The notes: a model not told the origin generated them from the sequence alone. 64,000 nucleotides of DNA from Sophora flavescens (GCA_030762895.1 JAUPTC010000225.1:1-64000), one strand, 5' to 3'. Counted from the stretch's first letter, positions 23,101 through 35,779 are shown. Translations and numbers: made by a program.

Positions 23101-26100
23101 TAAAGCTTGTAGATGAAGAGTTCCGTAGAAAGAAGTGGGTAGAGCCCAAGGACCTCCCGTCCTACATGAAGGTACCATATCCGGAAAGATTGAAGAAGCC
23201 TCAACAAGATAAACAGTTCAACAGATTCCTTGATGTCTTCCGCAAGCTTCAGATTAACATCCCATTTGCGGAAGCCCTGGAACAAATGCCATCGTATGCC
23301 CGGTTTATGAAGGAGCTTCTCACCAAGAAGCGGAGAATTGTGGATGAGGAGACGGTTGCTTTGACCGAGGAGTGTAGTGCCATTCTTCAGAGAAAACTCC
23401 CTCCAAAGTTGAAGGATCCCGGTTCCTTCTCGATACCGTGTACTATTGGGGAGATGAATATAGGGAAGGCATTATGTGATCTAGGGGCAAGCATCAACTT
23501 GATGCCCCTCTCCATGATGAGGAAGTTGGGAATTAAGGAAGCCAAGGATACACGGATGTCCCTCCAACTGGCCGATCGCTCCATCAAATACCCCTATGGG
23601 GTTGTTGAAGACTTGCTAGTGAAGGTAGACAAATTCATATTTCCGGCAGATTTTGTGGTGCTTGATATGGATGAAGACGCCGAGATCCCTCTCATATTGG
23701 GTAGGCCTTTCTTGGCCACAGGGCGTGCTTTGATTGATGTGCAACAAGGGAAGCTCACCCTCCGCGTGCAAGATGAGAATGTAGTCTTCAATGTCTTTGA
23801 AGCAATGAAGCACCCTGTGGAGAGGTCGGAAGTGTACCGGGTGGATTTTGTGGATGGCATTGTCAAGGAAAAGACCACTAGAGGAGCCCATGGTTCTGCA
23901 CTTGCACAAGTGTTGGTAAAATCCCATGGTGATGATAGTGAGGAAGAAGACCCCTTGGGGGACGAGGACTATCTTGAATGTTTGAAACAGATGGAAGCCT
24001 TACCAAGTCTCCCAAGGGATGAATATGCAAAGGAGAAACTCAACAAGGAAGGCAATGAGGAAGATGGAAAGACACCGGAGTTGAAGCAACTCCCAAATCA
24101 CTTGAGGTATGCATTCTTGGGGGAGGAGGGACAACATCCGGTGATCATTAGCAATGCCTTGAGAAAGGATGAAGAGGAGAAGCTGTTGAGAGTTCTTAGG
24201 GAACACAAATCCGCCATTGGGTGGAAGATTTCGGACCTAAAAGGTATAAGCCCTTCCCTATGCATGCATAAAATCTTGATGGAGGATGGTTATAAGCCGG
24301 TGGTTCAACCACAGAGACGGCTAAACCCCATCATGAAAGAAGCTGTGCGTAAGGAAGTGATTAAGCTTTTAGACGCCGGAATCATCTACCCAATCTCGGA
24401 TAGCAACTGGGTTAGTCCGATTCATGTGGTCCCAAAGAAGGGTGGAACAACCGTGGTGGCCAATGAAAACAATGAATTGATCCCAACAAGAACCATCACG
24501 GGGTGGAGAGTGTGCATCGACTACAGAAGATTAAATGAAGCAACAAGGAAGGATCATTTCCCTCTTCCCTTCATAGATCAAATGCTTGAGAGGTTAGCCG
24601 GATATGAGTACTACTGTTTCTTGGATGGTTACTCCGGCTATAACCAGATTGTGGTGGATCCTCAAGACCAAGAGAAAACGGCTTTCACTTGTCCGTATGG
24701 AGTCTTTGCCTACAGGAGGATGCCCTTTGGATTGTGCAACGCCCCCGCTACTTTCCAAAGGTGCATGCTCTCTATTTTCTCGGACATGGTGGAGAGATGC
24801 ATTGAGGTGTTCATGGATGACTTCTCGGTCTTTGGGACCTCCTATGACAACTGTTTGAAGAATTTGACCTTGGTGCTTAAAAGGTGCCAAGATACTAACC
24901 TTGTGCTCAACTGGGAGAAATGCCACTTCATGGTCAAGGAAGGTATAGTCTTAGGGCACAAAGTCTCCCAACGGGGGATTGAGGTTGATAGGCGAAGGTT
25001 GAATTGATTGAGAAGCTGCCCCCACCAACCAATGTGAAGGGGGTGAGGAGTTTTTTGGGGCATGCCGGGTTCTACCGGAGATTCATCAAAGACTTCTCCA
25101 AAATCGCAAGGCCGCTTTGCGACCTTCTTGTGAAGGATGTATCCTTTGATTTTAATGATTCTTGTTTAAATGCCTTCACCGTTTTGAAAAATATGCTTGT
25201 CACCGCACCCATAATCACTGCACCTAATTGGGATTTGCCATTTGAAATCATGTGTGATGCTAGTGATTATGCGGTGGGGGCTGTTTTTGAGGCAGAGGGT
25301 GGAAAAATTAGCTCGTGTTATTTATTATGCAAGTAAGGTTTTGAATGAGGCACAAGCTAATTATTCCACCACCGAAAAAGAACTACTTGTGGTGTTTGCT
25401 TTGGATAAGTTTAGATCCTACATAGTGGGGTCTAAGATTGTGGTTTTCACTGATCATGCGGCCATAAAACACTTGATGACAAAACAAGAGGCCAAACCTA
25501 GATTAATTCGGTGGATTCTTCTTTTGCAGGAATTTGATCTCGAGATTAAGGACCGGAAGGGATCTGACAATGGGGTGGCGGACCACTTATCTAGGTTGGT
25601 CAATCCCGACACCGAGGAGGAATTGTTAGACATCAAGGAAGAGTTTCCCGATGAAAAGCTGTTTGCACTTATTGAAAATTCCCCTCCTTGGTTCGCGGAT
25701 ATGGCCAACTTCAAGTCTTCAAATGTGGTTCCGCAAGGTTGGACTAATCAACGAGAGAAAGAAATTCTTCTCGGATGCAAAATATTATGTGTGGGAGGAC
25801 CCCTATCTCTTCAAGCAGTGCTCGGATGGGATCCTCAGGAGGTGCATTCCCCATGACCAAATCGGAAACGTGTTGTGGCATTGTCATAGCTCGGATTACG
25901 GTGGGCACTATGGGGGAAAGAAGACTGCAGAAAAGATCCTCCAAAGTGGTTTCTTTTGGCCAACGCTCTTCAAGGATGCCTACACCTTTGTTGAAAACTG
26001 TGATCGTTGCCAAAGGGCTGGCAATATTTCTAAGCGGCATGAACTCCCCTTGAATTGCATGCTCAAGTAGAGCTCTTTGATGTTTGGGGGATAGATTTCA

Positions 26101-26960
26101 TGGGACCATTCCCACCCTCTTTCTCTTACCAATACATTTTGGTGGCTGTGGACTATGTGTCGAAGTGGGTGGAGGCAATCCCAACAACCACAGATGATGC
26201 GCGGGTAGTCATGAATTTCTTGAGGCGCAATATCTTCTCTAGGTTTGGGGTTCCAAGAGTGTTGATCAGTGATGGGGGATCCCACTTCTGTAACAAGCAA
26301 ATGCATAAGCTTCTCGAGAAGTATGGGGTCAAGCACAGAGTCTCTACTCCCTATCACCCCCAAACAAATGGGCAAGCAGAGGTATCCAACCGTGAGTTGA
26401 AGCGCATTCTCGAGAAAACCGTCAACTCCTCACGGAAGGACTGGTCAAGGAAATTGGATGATGCCCTATGGGCTTATAGGACTGCTTTCAAGACTCCAAT
26501 TGGAAGGTCTCCCTACAATTTGGTGTTCGGAAAGGCATGCCACCTACCAGTGGAGTTGGAGGAGAAATCTTATTGGGCAATAAGGGAGCTCAACTTTGAC
26601 TTGACAAAGGCCGGAGAGAAGAGGTTGTTGGACTTGAATGAGTCTATCGAGATCCGCATGCAAGCTTATGAGAACGCAAGAATCTACAAGGAGCGGACGA
26701 AAGCATGGCATGACAAGCACATCTTGCCTAGGAGGTTCGAGCCCGGGCAATTGGTGCTTCTGTATAATTCAAGGTTGAGGCTCTTCCCTGGGAAGCTGAA
26801 ATCACGATGGTCGGGACCATACAAGATCCTACAAGTCTTCCCTCATGGGGCAGTGGAATTAGAAGGGACCTCTAGCAACTTCAAGGTGAACGGGCACAGG
26901 TTAAAGCATTATCATGGGGAGTCAATCCCAACTGGAAAGCAAGTGTTTCTTCTGAATTAA
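23101..26960 (+). pseudogene. pol: pol of Athila-like element B (protease, RT, RNase H, integrase)
   Basis: Pol copies and integrates the element. The aspartic protease has ALCDLGASINLMPL (D at 23478). Reverse transcriptase spans about 24200-25010 with FMDDF at 24810-24824. RNase H follows with CDASDYAVG and a TDHAAIKHL segment. Integrase has the HHCC-type module (HCHSSDYGGHYGG with CDRCQ) and catalytic D, D, E at about 26094, 26271 and 26379, then a GPY/F-type C-terminus (SRWSGPYKIL). Lengths and order match Ty3/gypsy Athila. Frameshifts are evident near 24995, 25290, 25735 and 26060, each explained by a one-base indel, with no in-frame stop elsewhere. The end at 26960 is 31 nt before the conserved AAGCGCT hairpin region. 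Confidence 0.88.
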
Positions 26961-28445
26961 CCCTCTGGGGTGACTTGAGTCAGGCTCGGGACGTTAAACA
27001 AGCGCTACTTGGGAGGCAACCCAAGCTAGGTACCCTCTCCTTTCCTTACTCTTATTTTTGGTTTTTGTTTTTGTGTGTGTTTTGTTTTTGTTGTCACTCT
27101 TGAATAATTTGAGAAGATCAAGAGTTGTTGTATGAATGTCGTGTCGGCAAGCTTGTTGGATGTTAATTGAATTGAGCATGATTGATTGCATGAATTACTT
27201 GATCATTGATGATTTCCCCCTAGGGTCTGAAAATAGAAAAGTTGATCCCCACTTAAAAAATTGAAAATTGAACCTTGAGATTTATTATGATTACTTGATT
27301 TATGATGAGTTTGGGGTGAGGAGGTGCACACACTAGGAATCGTATCTCGGTCAAACAATTTGCAAAATGTCCAGGTGAGGAATTTGAGCCTCCAACTCTG
27401 TTTTTTGAATGTGAGAATCACTGTTAAGTTGCACTTTCCCGAATTTGCTTGAATCTCTATATGGTTTGCATGATTATGTGTTGCATCAAATGATTTAGGC
27501 AATTTTCTTTGAATTAACTACTTGGCCTGAAATGAACCATCCCTAATGCATGTTCCCTAGTTAGCCAAATTGAGCCCAAATTGACCTATTGTTTCTTGAT
27601 GACCCTACATTACGAGCCAAAATCTGAAAAACCATGTTGACCCAATCTTAGGATTAGGAGAGCATGGAAATGAGCAAGAGAAAGGTTGTGAGAAACTAAG
27701 TTTGGGGTGGCTACAAGGTGTGTGTCATATTGGGATGAGAAAAAAGAAAATAAAGGTTGACCCAAGGCAAAAAGAAAAAGAAAAGAAAAGAAGAAAACAA
27801 AAAAAAAAATTGCCAAAAGAAAAGGGGCAAAACAAAAATAATATCAAGGAAAAGGTTGTAGTCACCCGAGCCCAAATGAAAAATGGAAAGAAAGGAATTT
27901 GAGTGGAAAAATGTGTTTAATGCTCATGCTCTCTTAGTTCCTAGGGACTTAAACCTAAATATCCTTGATTATCCTACCCTCGCACCAGGCCCCATTACAA
28001 CCTTTAAAAGACCTTTTGATGTTGCATGCATGTTTTCGTGGGAACTATGTTTGAGATGAAAATCAAATTCATGGGAAGTGCTCTTGATAAGTGAAATTGA
28101 GTGAAAAAGTTGAAAGCCTAGACAAACTTGAGCGAACGAGTGAAATACTAAATGCCCTTGTGAGGAAGGCAATTGTTTGAAATAGGTGATCTTCCTTTGT
28201 GTGTATCTTTGAGCCTCAACTTAGAGTAATGATGGCATGAATGATAATTTCTCAATTGTTTAAAGTGGATGAATGTGGGGACTACATTGATGAAAAAAGG
28301 GGGGGAATCAAAGAAGAAAAACTGTTTTGTAAAGTCGCATGAAATTTGTGCGAAATTGATTAGATCTTTAGGCTTGCCAAGTCTTGAGTCGTTTTTGAGT
28401 TTTAAGCTTGCTTGGGGACAAGCAAGGTTTAAGTTTGGGGTATTT
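26961..28445 (+). other. 3' untranslated region of element B with hairpin and three PPT-like motifs
   Basis: There is no supported coding and no env-like frame. At 26991-27026 is the AAGCGCT motif and the hairpin CTTGGGAGGCAACCCAAG. AGTTTGGGGTG-type purine motifs occur at 27307-27324 and 27694-27710 as well as at the true polypurine tract (28431-28445). GGCCCCATTACAACC is at 27988-28002. The palindromic array found in the 3' UTR of the other elements is absent. Confidence 0.7.
28431..28445 (+). other. Polypurine tract of element B
   Basis: AAGTTTGGGGTATTT sits immediately before the 3' LTR, where plus-strand DNA synthesis is primed. The purine core is AAGTTTGGGG. Confidence 0.75.
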
Positions 28446-29943
28446 TGATAAGCCTCTGGCTTATCTAGTTTTAAGACTAGATAAACTAGGGTTTATATGC
28501 CAATTTATTCGAGTTTACTCTCGTTTTCGCCCAAATTTACCTTGTTTTGTTCCTAAGTTGGACGTTGACTCGTTTTGCGTCTTTTGTGTAGTTTTTAGGT
28601 TATTTTGGAGAGAATTACGCTTGTGGTTGCTTGTGTTGTTTTCAGGTCCATAAGTGAGGCTCTAAGAATTAAGGAAAGTCAACAAATAGTGGAGATTGCC
28701 ATTCTGGGGATTCTCGCCCCGCGAGAGGAGGCTCGCCCCGCTATAATTTGAAGATCTGGGAAGACAGAGACCATCACGGCCTAGCCGTGATTGACAACAC
28801 GGGCCGTGACAGCAAATTTCGCGACGCGAGACGTCATTCGAGTCGCGAGTGTGTGAACTCCAGGAAAGTACCGAATCGAGACCATCACGGCCCAGCCGTG
28901 ATGTATATCACGGCCGTGACCTAAAAATCCACACAAGGCGAGAGAACATCACGGCCTGGCCGTGATTGACATCACGGGCCGTGACAAGAAGACTCGCGTC
29001 GCGAGACATCCTTCGCGCCGCGAATGTTCAAATCTCGAAGTGCGCCGTAAGCGTCGCCACGGCCTGGCCGTGATGGCCATCACGGCCGTGACGCGTGGCC
29101 TCCCTATAAATAGAGCAGATCAGAACAGATTTGAGAACCTTTTGGATCAGAATTTGCAGAGATCTTTTGTAACCCTTATTCTGGGATTTCTTCTTCTCTT
29201 CTTTTCTTTTAATTCATAGGCTTAGGATGAATTCCGATTGTACGTGCGTTGTTGTTACGGACATGAGGAACTAATCCTCTTGTCTAGGGGATCGATGAAG
29301 CCACCCATGGCGGCATAGTGTTCATGTAATGTAATTCTCTCTCCTTTAATTCAATTATGATTTTCCAATTCTGTTTTCATTGTGTCGATTATATGCTAGC
29401 GTGATCGACTAGTTAAGCGTGTTGAGGCCTAGCGGCGATTCGCGTTTTAGAACTTGAATTGGGAACATCGGTCGAGTATTGCACGAGAGTGAGTAGGAGA
29501 CCGATGCAACCCATAGGGAACAAGAATTAATAGAATTCGAGATTAGGGTTAAGAGACCTAGCAAGTAATTAACTCAAATCATCGAATACGTCCTAATGAG
29601 CACGGAAGTGGATTTAGGAGAATTTAGGGGTCCCGGTTGACATTAAAATTGAATTTAGGGAGGAGAATATCATCACTTGGGTACTTTGCATGATTGGGTA
29701 GGTGGATTCGAAACCTTAGATGCTTTTAAATTTCTGAATTCATTCACCTTAGCTTTAATCGATTTCTTAATTGAATTGCAATCTTAATCTCTCTCACAAC
29801 AATTTTCTTCGCTTAACTGAACCTATTGAATTTCTTACGAAATTAGTCGAATTGGTAACCCAATCCTTGTGTTCGACCTCGGTAGAATCTTACCGTGTTT
29901 TTATTACTTGCGACGACCCGGTACACTTGCCGGAGTCACAACA
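28446..29943 (+). repeat. 3' LTR of element B
   Basis: This 1498-bp LTR is nearly identical to 19830-21331. Most differences fall in 28795-29070, the palindromic array, including several CAG-to-CG and CAGA-to-CGTA changes. The TATA box is at 29105-29112. Confidence 0.95.
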
Positions 29944-29948
29944 GCTAC

Positions 29949-30655
29949 TCATAATTACAGAGAAAGCCAAACCAGAAAAATGGGAGAAGAGGAGAGAAGA
30001 AACTCCATGGGAGCTTTCCACCGTCGTCACAGCAGCCCTTCTCAGCGGCTCCCTTCTAGGGTTGGAACCCTCTTTGCAGCCTCCAAGTATCCTTTAGGTT
30101 AGAAGTCAGTCTGAGAGTCTGTGTCAGAGACTTCAGGATCTGGAATCCCCTTTTTCTGTCAGTTCTGCGCTCTATTTATAGAGAGGCCACGCATCACGGC
30201 CGTGATGGCCATCACGGCCAGGCCGTGACGTGTTCTGGAGTGGGCGCGCTTTCAAATTTGGAGCATCATGGCCGTGAGCCTCATCACGGCTAGGCCGTGA
30301 TCGGTTCTGCTTGGCCTGTCACGGCCGTGATGGTTATCACGGCTAGGCCGTGAAAGCTTCTGACTTTTGCCTTCAATCTTCTCAGTTTTCTTGATCATGG
30401 CCGTGATGGTCATCACGGCCAGGTCGTGATGGGCTCTGCTTGGCTTATTTTCTTCACTTTTCAAGCTCTATTTCATCCAAGCTCCATCAAGGCTAATTCT
30501 GAGCATTTTTCCTTAAATTCCTGCAAAACAACACCAAGAAACCGTTTCACTCGTTCCAAGGGAAAAACTAGCTAAAAACAAATAAAGAATGCCTAATCTA
30601 TATGAAAAATGCATGAAAAAGTGTACAGGAAATATGATGTAAAATCACACTATCA
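29949..30655 (-). repeat. 5' LTR of element A, second part
   Basis: This continues the LTR cut at 19829 and ends CACACTATCA at 30655, followed by the CGTGC duplication. The TATA box (TATTTATA, minus strand) is at 30173-30180, and the palindromic array lies at 30191-30431. Confidence 0.92.
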
Positions 30656-30660
30656 CGTGC

Positions 30661-31654
30661 CCGATTAAACCAACCCCTACTCTCGTGGTAATTGAATTTA
30701 AATCGAACCCTTTAAGCTTTGTGACAACTCAGTGATCCCTTGAAGGACCGCTTCTAACTCTCGTGATTTAAGTCCTAAGTTTAATTCCTATAGAACAAAT
30801 ACCTAAGTTCACCGCTAGGTTCCTCCTTAGAGTATCTATGACATGCAAATAAGTGCGCACCAGATTCACAAGTAATTCATGCAATAGGAATCAAATCGAA
30901 AGCAAATTGAAATTAACAAGAAGTAAAATGTCAATTCATAACATAAAATAAATCTTGGGAATATCCCCAATTCCTAGAAATAAAAATAACTACTCAAGCA
31001 TTGCCATGTTCATAACAAGCTTGATTAACAAAAGCATAAAAGAAAACCTAAGAGAAGAGAAGAAATTGGAGAAGAAGAGAAACCCTAGTTTTTGCCTAAG
31101 GTAGCAGCCCAAGGGATCCCTATTTTCGAGCCTAATTGCCCTATTTATAGAGTATGTTAACTTGAATCCCAAGAAATTACAAAATCAGATCAAATCAGGT
31201 TTTAAAATTCCAGATATTGCGTGTCACGGTTGTGATGCCTGCCACGGTCAGGCCGTGACAGATTCTGTCTTGGAAAACTTGGCACCGGTGACCTGTCACG
31301 GTCGTGATGGCCATCACGTCCTGGCCGTGACAGGTTCTGACTTTTTCGTTCTTTTCTTTTCAGCCTTGCTCGATCATGGTCGTGATGGCTGTCACGGCTA
31401 GGCCGTGATGGCCTCTGTCTAGCCGTGACAGCCTCTGTTTGGTCAGTTTTCTTGCTTTTCAAGCTCCATCTTCATGCAAGCTCTATCATGGTTGATCTTG
31501 AACATTTTAATCTTCAATTCCATCACAAAAACACCACAAAACCGCCTTACCCGTTCCAAGGTAAAAATTAACAAAAATCAAATTAAAACTGCCTAAACTA
31601 CATGAAAATGCATGCAATATGATAAAGAAATATGAGGTGTAATCACACTCATCA
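30661..31654 (-). repeat. 3' LTR of element C, main part
   Basis: This resumes the LTR cut at 14787 and ends ATCACACTCATCA. The TATA box (minus strand) is at 31142-31149, with a palindromic array upstream at 31222-31432. It pairs with 60559-61862. Confidence 0.9.
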
Positions 31655-32960
31655 AACTACCCCAAGCTTAAGATTTTGCTTGTCCTCAAGCAATAACCAA
31701 GGCCAGACAAGATAGACAATCAGAGCATGGACAGTGATCCAAGAACCCGAGTAACAAATCCAAGTAACAGGCATATCCAAATAAGCAACCAAGAGACAAT
31801 CAATTTCAACTCCAATTAGAAGCTTAGGTTCTTTAGATTCATGTTTCTCACTAATTCGGGCACTCTTCTCACCTCACTCAAGTGTTTAAGGACATATGAC
31901 AATTCACTCAATTTCCTAAAGGAAGGTACCCTACCATAAGCTTGACTATTAACCAAATCTCTACTTTATTAATGAAAACACATAAGAATCAGGATGTCTT
32001 TTGTTTTGGTTGTAATGGGGCCATGGGATTAATCGTTAGGTGGGGAAACCAAGAAAAGGAACATTCAAGAAGGCTAACAAAATATAAAAAAATGCAAAGC
32101 ATGACAACCTTCTAAAATACCTTTTTGGGCTTTAATTCACTTTTCCATATTTCCTTTTTTTTCCTTTATTTTTTATTTTTTTATTTTTTTTATTTTTATT
32201 CCTCACTTTCTTTTTCTCATCCCCTTCTCCATTTTTTTTTGTTTATTTCATTTTATTTTTTCAATTTGGAGAAGGGGAGTTTTCCAACTTAAGAGAAATA
32301 TTTTCCTAACTTTTTCATCCCATAATTTTATTTTTCAAACTACCTTTTTGCCGTTTTTGCAATACTTTAAAAGGTACCATACCAAGCATCATTCATCAAA
32401 ATAAATCAAGGTACCAAGAAAAGCATTTTATTTTATTAGACTCAAAATTGAGAAACTAAGGGGTAGCATTTAGTCGGTTAAAGTTCAGAAGGCTAGAAAA
32501 ATACCTAGTGCCTCAATCATTTTCAAATATGTTTTAAAAAAATTTTAAGTTTCAAAATGGTTTCAAGTCAAGTTCTAGAGAATACAATCCAAGAGGAATA
32601 AAACGCTAATTCACAAAGAATGGGGTAGATTTAGTGAGTACCCCTTTTAGGCTCAAAAAAAATCACACATTTAGTAGTTTAAAATTAATGAGAAACACAA
32701 ATCTAAGGAACCACATGCTAATTATCAACTATCAGAAGATCATCTCAAGCATTTTTATTTTTAACCTATCACGAGAATACGAAAATTGGGTTCAAAAAAT
32801 CACTGTCTCAATTCATTTGGCGCAAAGTTCTCACAATTGGATGCATACTCTAAGCAAGGGGAAATCTAATAATGTGATTATGCAAAACTGCACCTATATG
32901 AATGCAACATGAAAAACGCAAAAATGCAAAAAAATGTAAAAATACCCCTACCCCAAGCTT
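31655..32960 (-). other. Conserved non-coding 3' block of element C, with PPT at 31655-31669
   Basis: The block is similar to 16180-17431 and has no coding signal. The minus strand shows AAGCTTGGGGTAGTT next to the LTR and AAGCTTGGGGTAGGGG at 32945-32960. The motif GGTTGTAATGGGGCC is at 32008-32022. A long T-rich tract is at 32140-32270. Confidence 0.75.
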
Positions 32961-33079
32961 AAAAACTTATATTGTCCATAATGTAAATAATCAAGTCGGA
33001 GATAGGAGAAAAATGGAACAACTCACCGAGGTGGTGGAGGGTGCTAGTTCACATGCCAGTCAAAAAGCTCTTTGGAAGA

Positions 33080-33352
33080 CGTGTCACGACCGTGACGTTC
33101 ATCACGGGCAGGCCATGACCAGTTCTGGTGTCAAGCAAGTCCCCATCACGGGCGTGATATACATCACAGCTGGGCCGTGATCAATTAGGGTCTATAGGAG
33201 CTGGCCTCTCACGGCCGTGACTTACATCACGGCTAGGCCGTGATACATTCTGATCTTTTGCGTCCTCCTCATCACGTCCGTGAGGGCTATCACGGCCGGG
33301 CCGTGTTCCTTTTCGATCTTCGACTATTGGCTAATCACGGCCGTGACCCTTA
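33080..33352 (-). repeat. Internal palindromic array of element C
   Basis: About four units of the CACGGCCGTGA / CACGGCTAGGCCGTG class lie in the 3' untranslated region, followed by the post-coding hairpin at 33511-33545 (CTTGGGAGGCAACCCAAG on the minus strand). Confidence 0.85.
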
Positions 33353-33572
33353 TGATCTCCTCTGACTTTATTTTTCCATGCCTTTTTGCTCTTCCCGCCT
33401 TCATCACCTGAAAATACTTGGCAAAACCATCAATTAGTGATCTTTCTTCTCTTAATCTTCTCAAATTATTCAAAGACAAAATTCAAAAACAAATTGGAAA
33501 GGGAAAGAAAACTTGGGTTGCCTCCCAAGAAGCGCTTATTTATGGTCTTAAGCTTGATCATACTCCCTTGGA

Positions 33573-35774
33573 TCAACCAGGATCAGCTGGGCTTGGAAGT
33601 GCAAGAACGCCTCTCTTCCAAGGAAGTCCATCAAAGAGCCTATTTTGTTCATATGGCCACATGCGCTTTCGCTTTGCTCTTTTCACTCTGAGTTTCATGG
33701 CCTTACTTCCTTCCGGCGGAAGTTTTAACTCCACATGTTGAGGAACTCCAATTTCATCATTGTTTGGTGCATCATTTGTCATGCAAAGTTTGGGAGTTGC
33801 TTCCATGTTAAGCTCTTTCTTCACTTTTGGAGGCATTATCACAATCCTGCACACATGACTCTCAAAAGGAGGGTTGTTATATGAGTTTGTCAAATCAAAA
33901 TCCACCCTACCTTCAAAGAGAGCTTACCATTTTTTACATCTATTATTGCTCCAGTTGTGGCCAAGAATGGCCTTCCAAGAATGATAGGGAAGTTAGAATT
34001 CTCGTTCATGTCCAACACCATGAAATCGGTAGGAATGAAAATTTTCCCTACCTTTATGGGGACATTCTCTAGTATGCCTAGAGGGGTTTTAGTTGATCCA
34101 TCCGCAAATTGTAAAGAGGACTTGGATGGACTCAATTCATTGGTTCCTAACCTCTCAAAGATAGTAAGCGGCATCAAACTCGCACTAGCCCCTAAGTCAC
34201 ATAAGGCTTGGTCTATTTTTAATTCTCCAATTGAGCAAGCAATAGAGAAACTTCCTGAATCCTTTAGTTTAGGAGGCATATTAGTTTTTATCACGGCATC
34301 ACGCTCCTCAATTAAGCTCTTAGTTTCTTTTTCTACTTGCATTTTCTTGACCAACCTTTTTGGGAAAGGTATTGGGGTTGGTAAGGTGGTGGAGGGACAT
34401 ACTTTGGCTCTATCTCTTCAAATTCACTCATGTCCTCCTCACATTCCACATTCTTTTTAACTACCCCAAGGTTATCATCCCTCAAGTATATAGCATTACA
34501 GTGCTCATTGGGATTAACTTCGGGTTGTCCCGAACGTACCCTTAGTTCTAGAATATGTACTAGCTTGTTGGGCAATCTGAGTTTATAACATCTTATTATG
34601 GATGGCTAAGTAATCTACCTTATATTTTAACTCTTTTATTGCCTCATTGACTGCCCTACCTTGTTTCCTAAACTCTTCATTTTGCTTTGTTTGAGTTTCA
34701 ACAAAATTTTCCAAAAGAGACTCAAGTTTAGACTTTTGTACATGAGGATACCCCGATGCGGGTTTCCTATTACCGTGACCTTCCAGGAATTCGTGGTTCA
34801 ACGTGTTGTTGTAGTTCCCATAGGAGAGGTAAGGATTATTCTTCCTCACTTGGTTGTAAGGATTTGGAGGAGCATAATTTGGTAACTTCGGGTTCATGTC
34901 ATAGAAGCTGTGACAAGGGTTCACTTGTTCCCCCGAAGCACCAGATCCAGGAGCAATACCATGTGGTAACTCCATTATGTCATGTCCCTGCATTCCAAAA
35001 ATATCACAAACAACATTAGTAGCACCTATTGAACTCACATTAGCCTTTTCAAGCTTATCAAAGCGTTTATTCAATAAGTCAAATTTAGACATAATTAGAT
35101 CAGTGCTATTCATTTCAAACTTACCCCCCGAAAACTTTTGGGTTATCACCTCTTTCCGAACCCCATTGGTGATATTTGGTGGCTACGTTTTCAATGATAT
35201 TGAACGCTTCTATCAGAGGTCTATTCATAAAGGCTCAACCATGCATGGAGTCAAGTGACACCTTTGAAGATTAATCCAATCCGTTGTAGAAGGTATGCAC
35301 TAACACCCACCTCTCGAGTCCATGGTGTGGGCAAGACTCTAGCAATCCTTTGTAACGATCCCAAGCTTCGGATAAGCATTCTCCATCCTTTTGGAAGAAG
35401 ACGGTGATCTCGAGTTCGTGAGGTGCTGAGTCTTGGATGGAGGGAAGAATTCATCCAAGAATGCCTGCTCCAGTTGGTCCCAAGTTGACAAAGTATTAGC
35501 GGGCACTTGCTTCAACCAAGCTTTTGCCTTTCCAGTCAGAGAGGAGGTGAATAACCTCAAGCGAATAGCATCAATCGGGGCACCTTGAATTCTTATTGCA
35601 TCGGTGAATTCCAAGAATGTCTCCACATGATCAGTTGGGTCCTCCGAGGGTAATCCTCCAAATTGATGTTGCCTAATCATGCCAATTAACAGAGGCGGTA
35701 TAGTGTAGTTCTCCGCCTCACTTTCTGGCCTAGCAATCCCAGTTCGCAAACCCCTAGCATTTGGGGCTGCGTAG
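33573..35774 (-). pseudogene. gag-protease of element C, main part (no RT or integrase)
   Basis: Read from 35774 leftward, this encodes a gag core (GMIRQHQFGGLPSEDPTDHV, AKAWLKQVPANTLSTWDQLE, FLDEFFPPSKTQHL). A frameshift near 35430 breaks it. Near 34970 is CDIFGMQGHDIMEL, a zinc knuckle that has lost a Cys. The protease has ALCDLGASASLMPL (near 34190) and ends about 33890. A short frame with a basic stretch (KAMKLRVKRAKRKR) follows up to 33573, close to the post-coding hairpin. No reverse transcriptase, RNase H or integrase motif is present. The first codons of gag are at 60235-60264, on the other side of element D. Several further frame changes mark an old copy. Confidence 0.75.
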
Positions 35775-35779
35775 TCCTT

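Larger units (their letters stand above)
19830..29943 (+). mobile_element. LTR retrotransposon B: Athila-like, full-length, youngest-looking copy
   Basis: The ends TGATAAG and CACAACA are flanked by GCTAC at 19825-19829 and 29944-29948, inside the 5' LTR of A. The element is 10.1 kb with LTRs of 1502 and 1498 bp that are almost identical outside their palindromic arrays. It has a tRNA-Asp primer site, gag, protease, reverse transcriptase, RNase H and integrase in Ty3/gypsy order, a 1.5-kb 3' untranslated region and a polypurine tract. No env-like frame is visible after integrase. About five single-base frameshifts break gag-pol despite the near-identical LTRs. Confidence 0.95.
14788..30655 (-). 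mobile_element. LTR retrotransposon A: non-autonomous Athila-like element with unknown ORF
   Basis: The ends are TGTTAGG and CTATCA, flanked by the 5-bp duplication CGTGC (14783-14787 and 30656-30660) inside the 3' LTR of C. The intact allele of that site can be read in the other LTR of C near 60915. The 3' LTR is 14788-16179. The 5' LTR is 19171-19829 plus 29949-30655, cut by element B. Without B the element is about 5.75 kb. It keeps the primer site, polypurine tract, 3' hairpin and conserved 3' block of the Athila-like family, but no gag, protease, reverse transcriptase or integrase. In their place is one unknown reading frame. Its LTRs resemble those of autonomous element E. Confidence 0.9.

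Noticed and set aside
26961..28445. Env-like third gene of Athila in element B
   Set aside because: No frame in this interval exceeds about 100 codons and none shows a signal peptide or membrane anchor in the sense direction.
31202..31462. Minus-strand Arg/His-rich frame over the LTR array
   Set aside because: It is translation of the palindromic repeats. Similar frames occur on both strands of every array.
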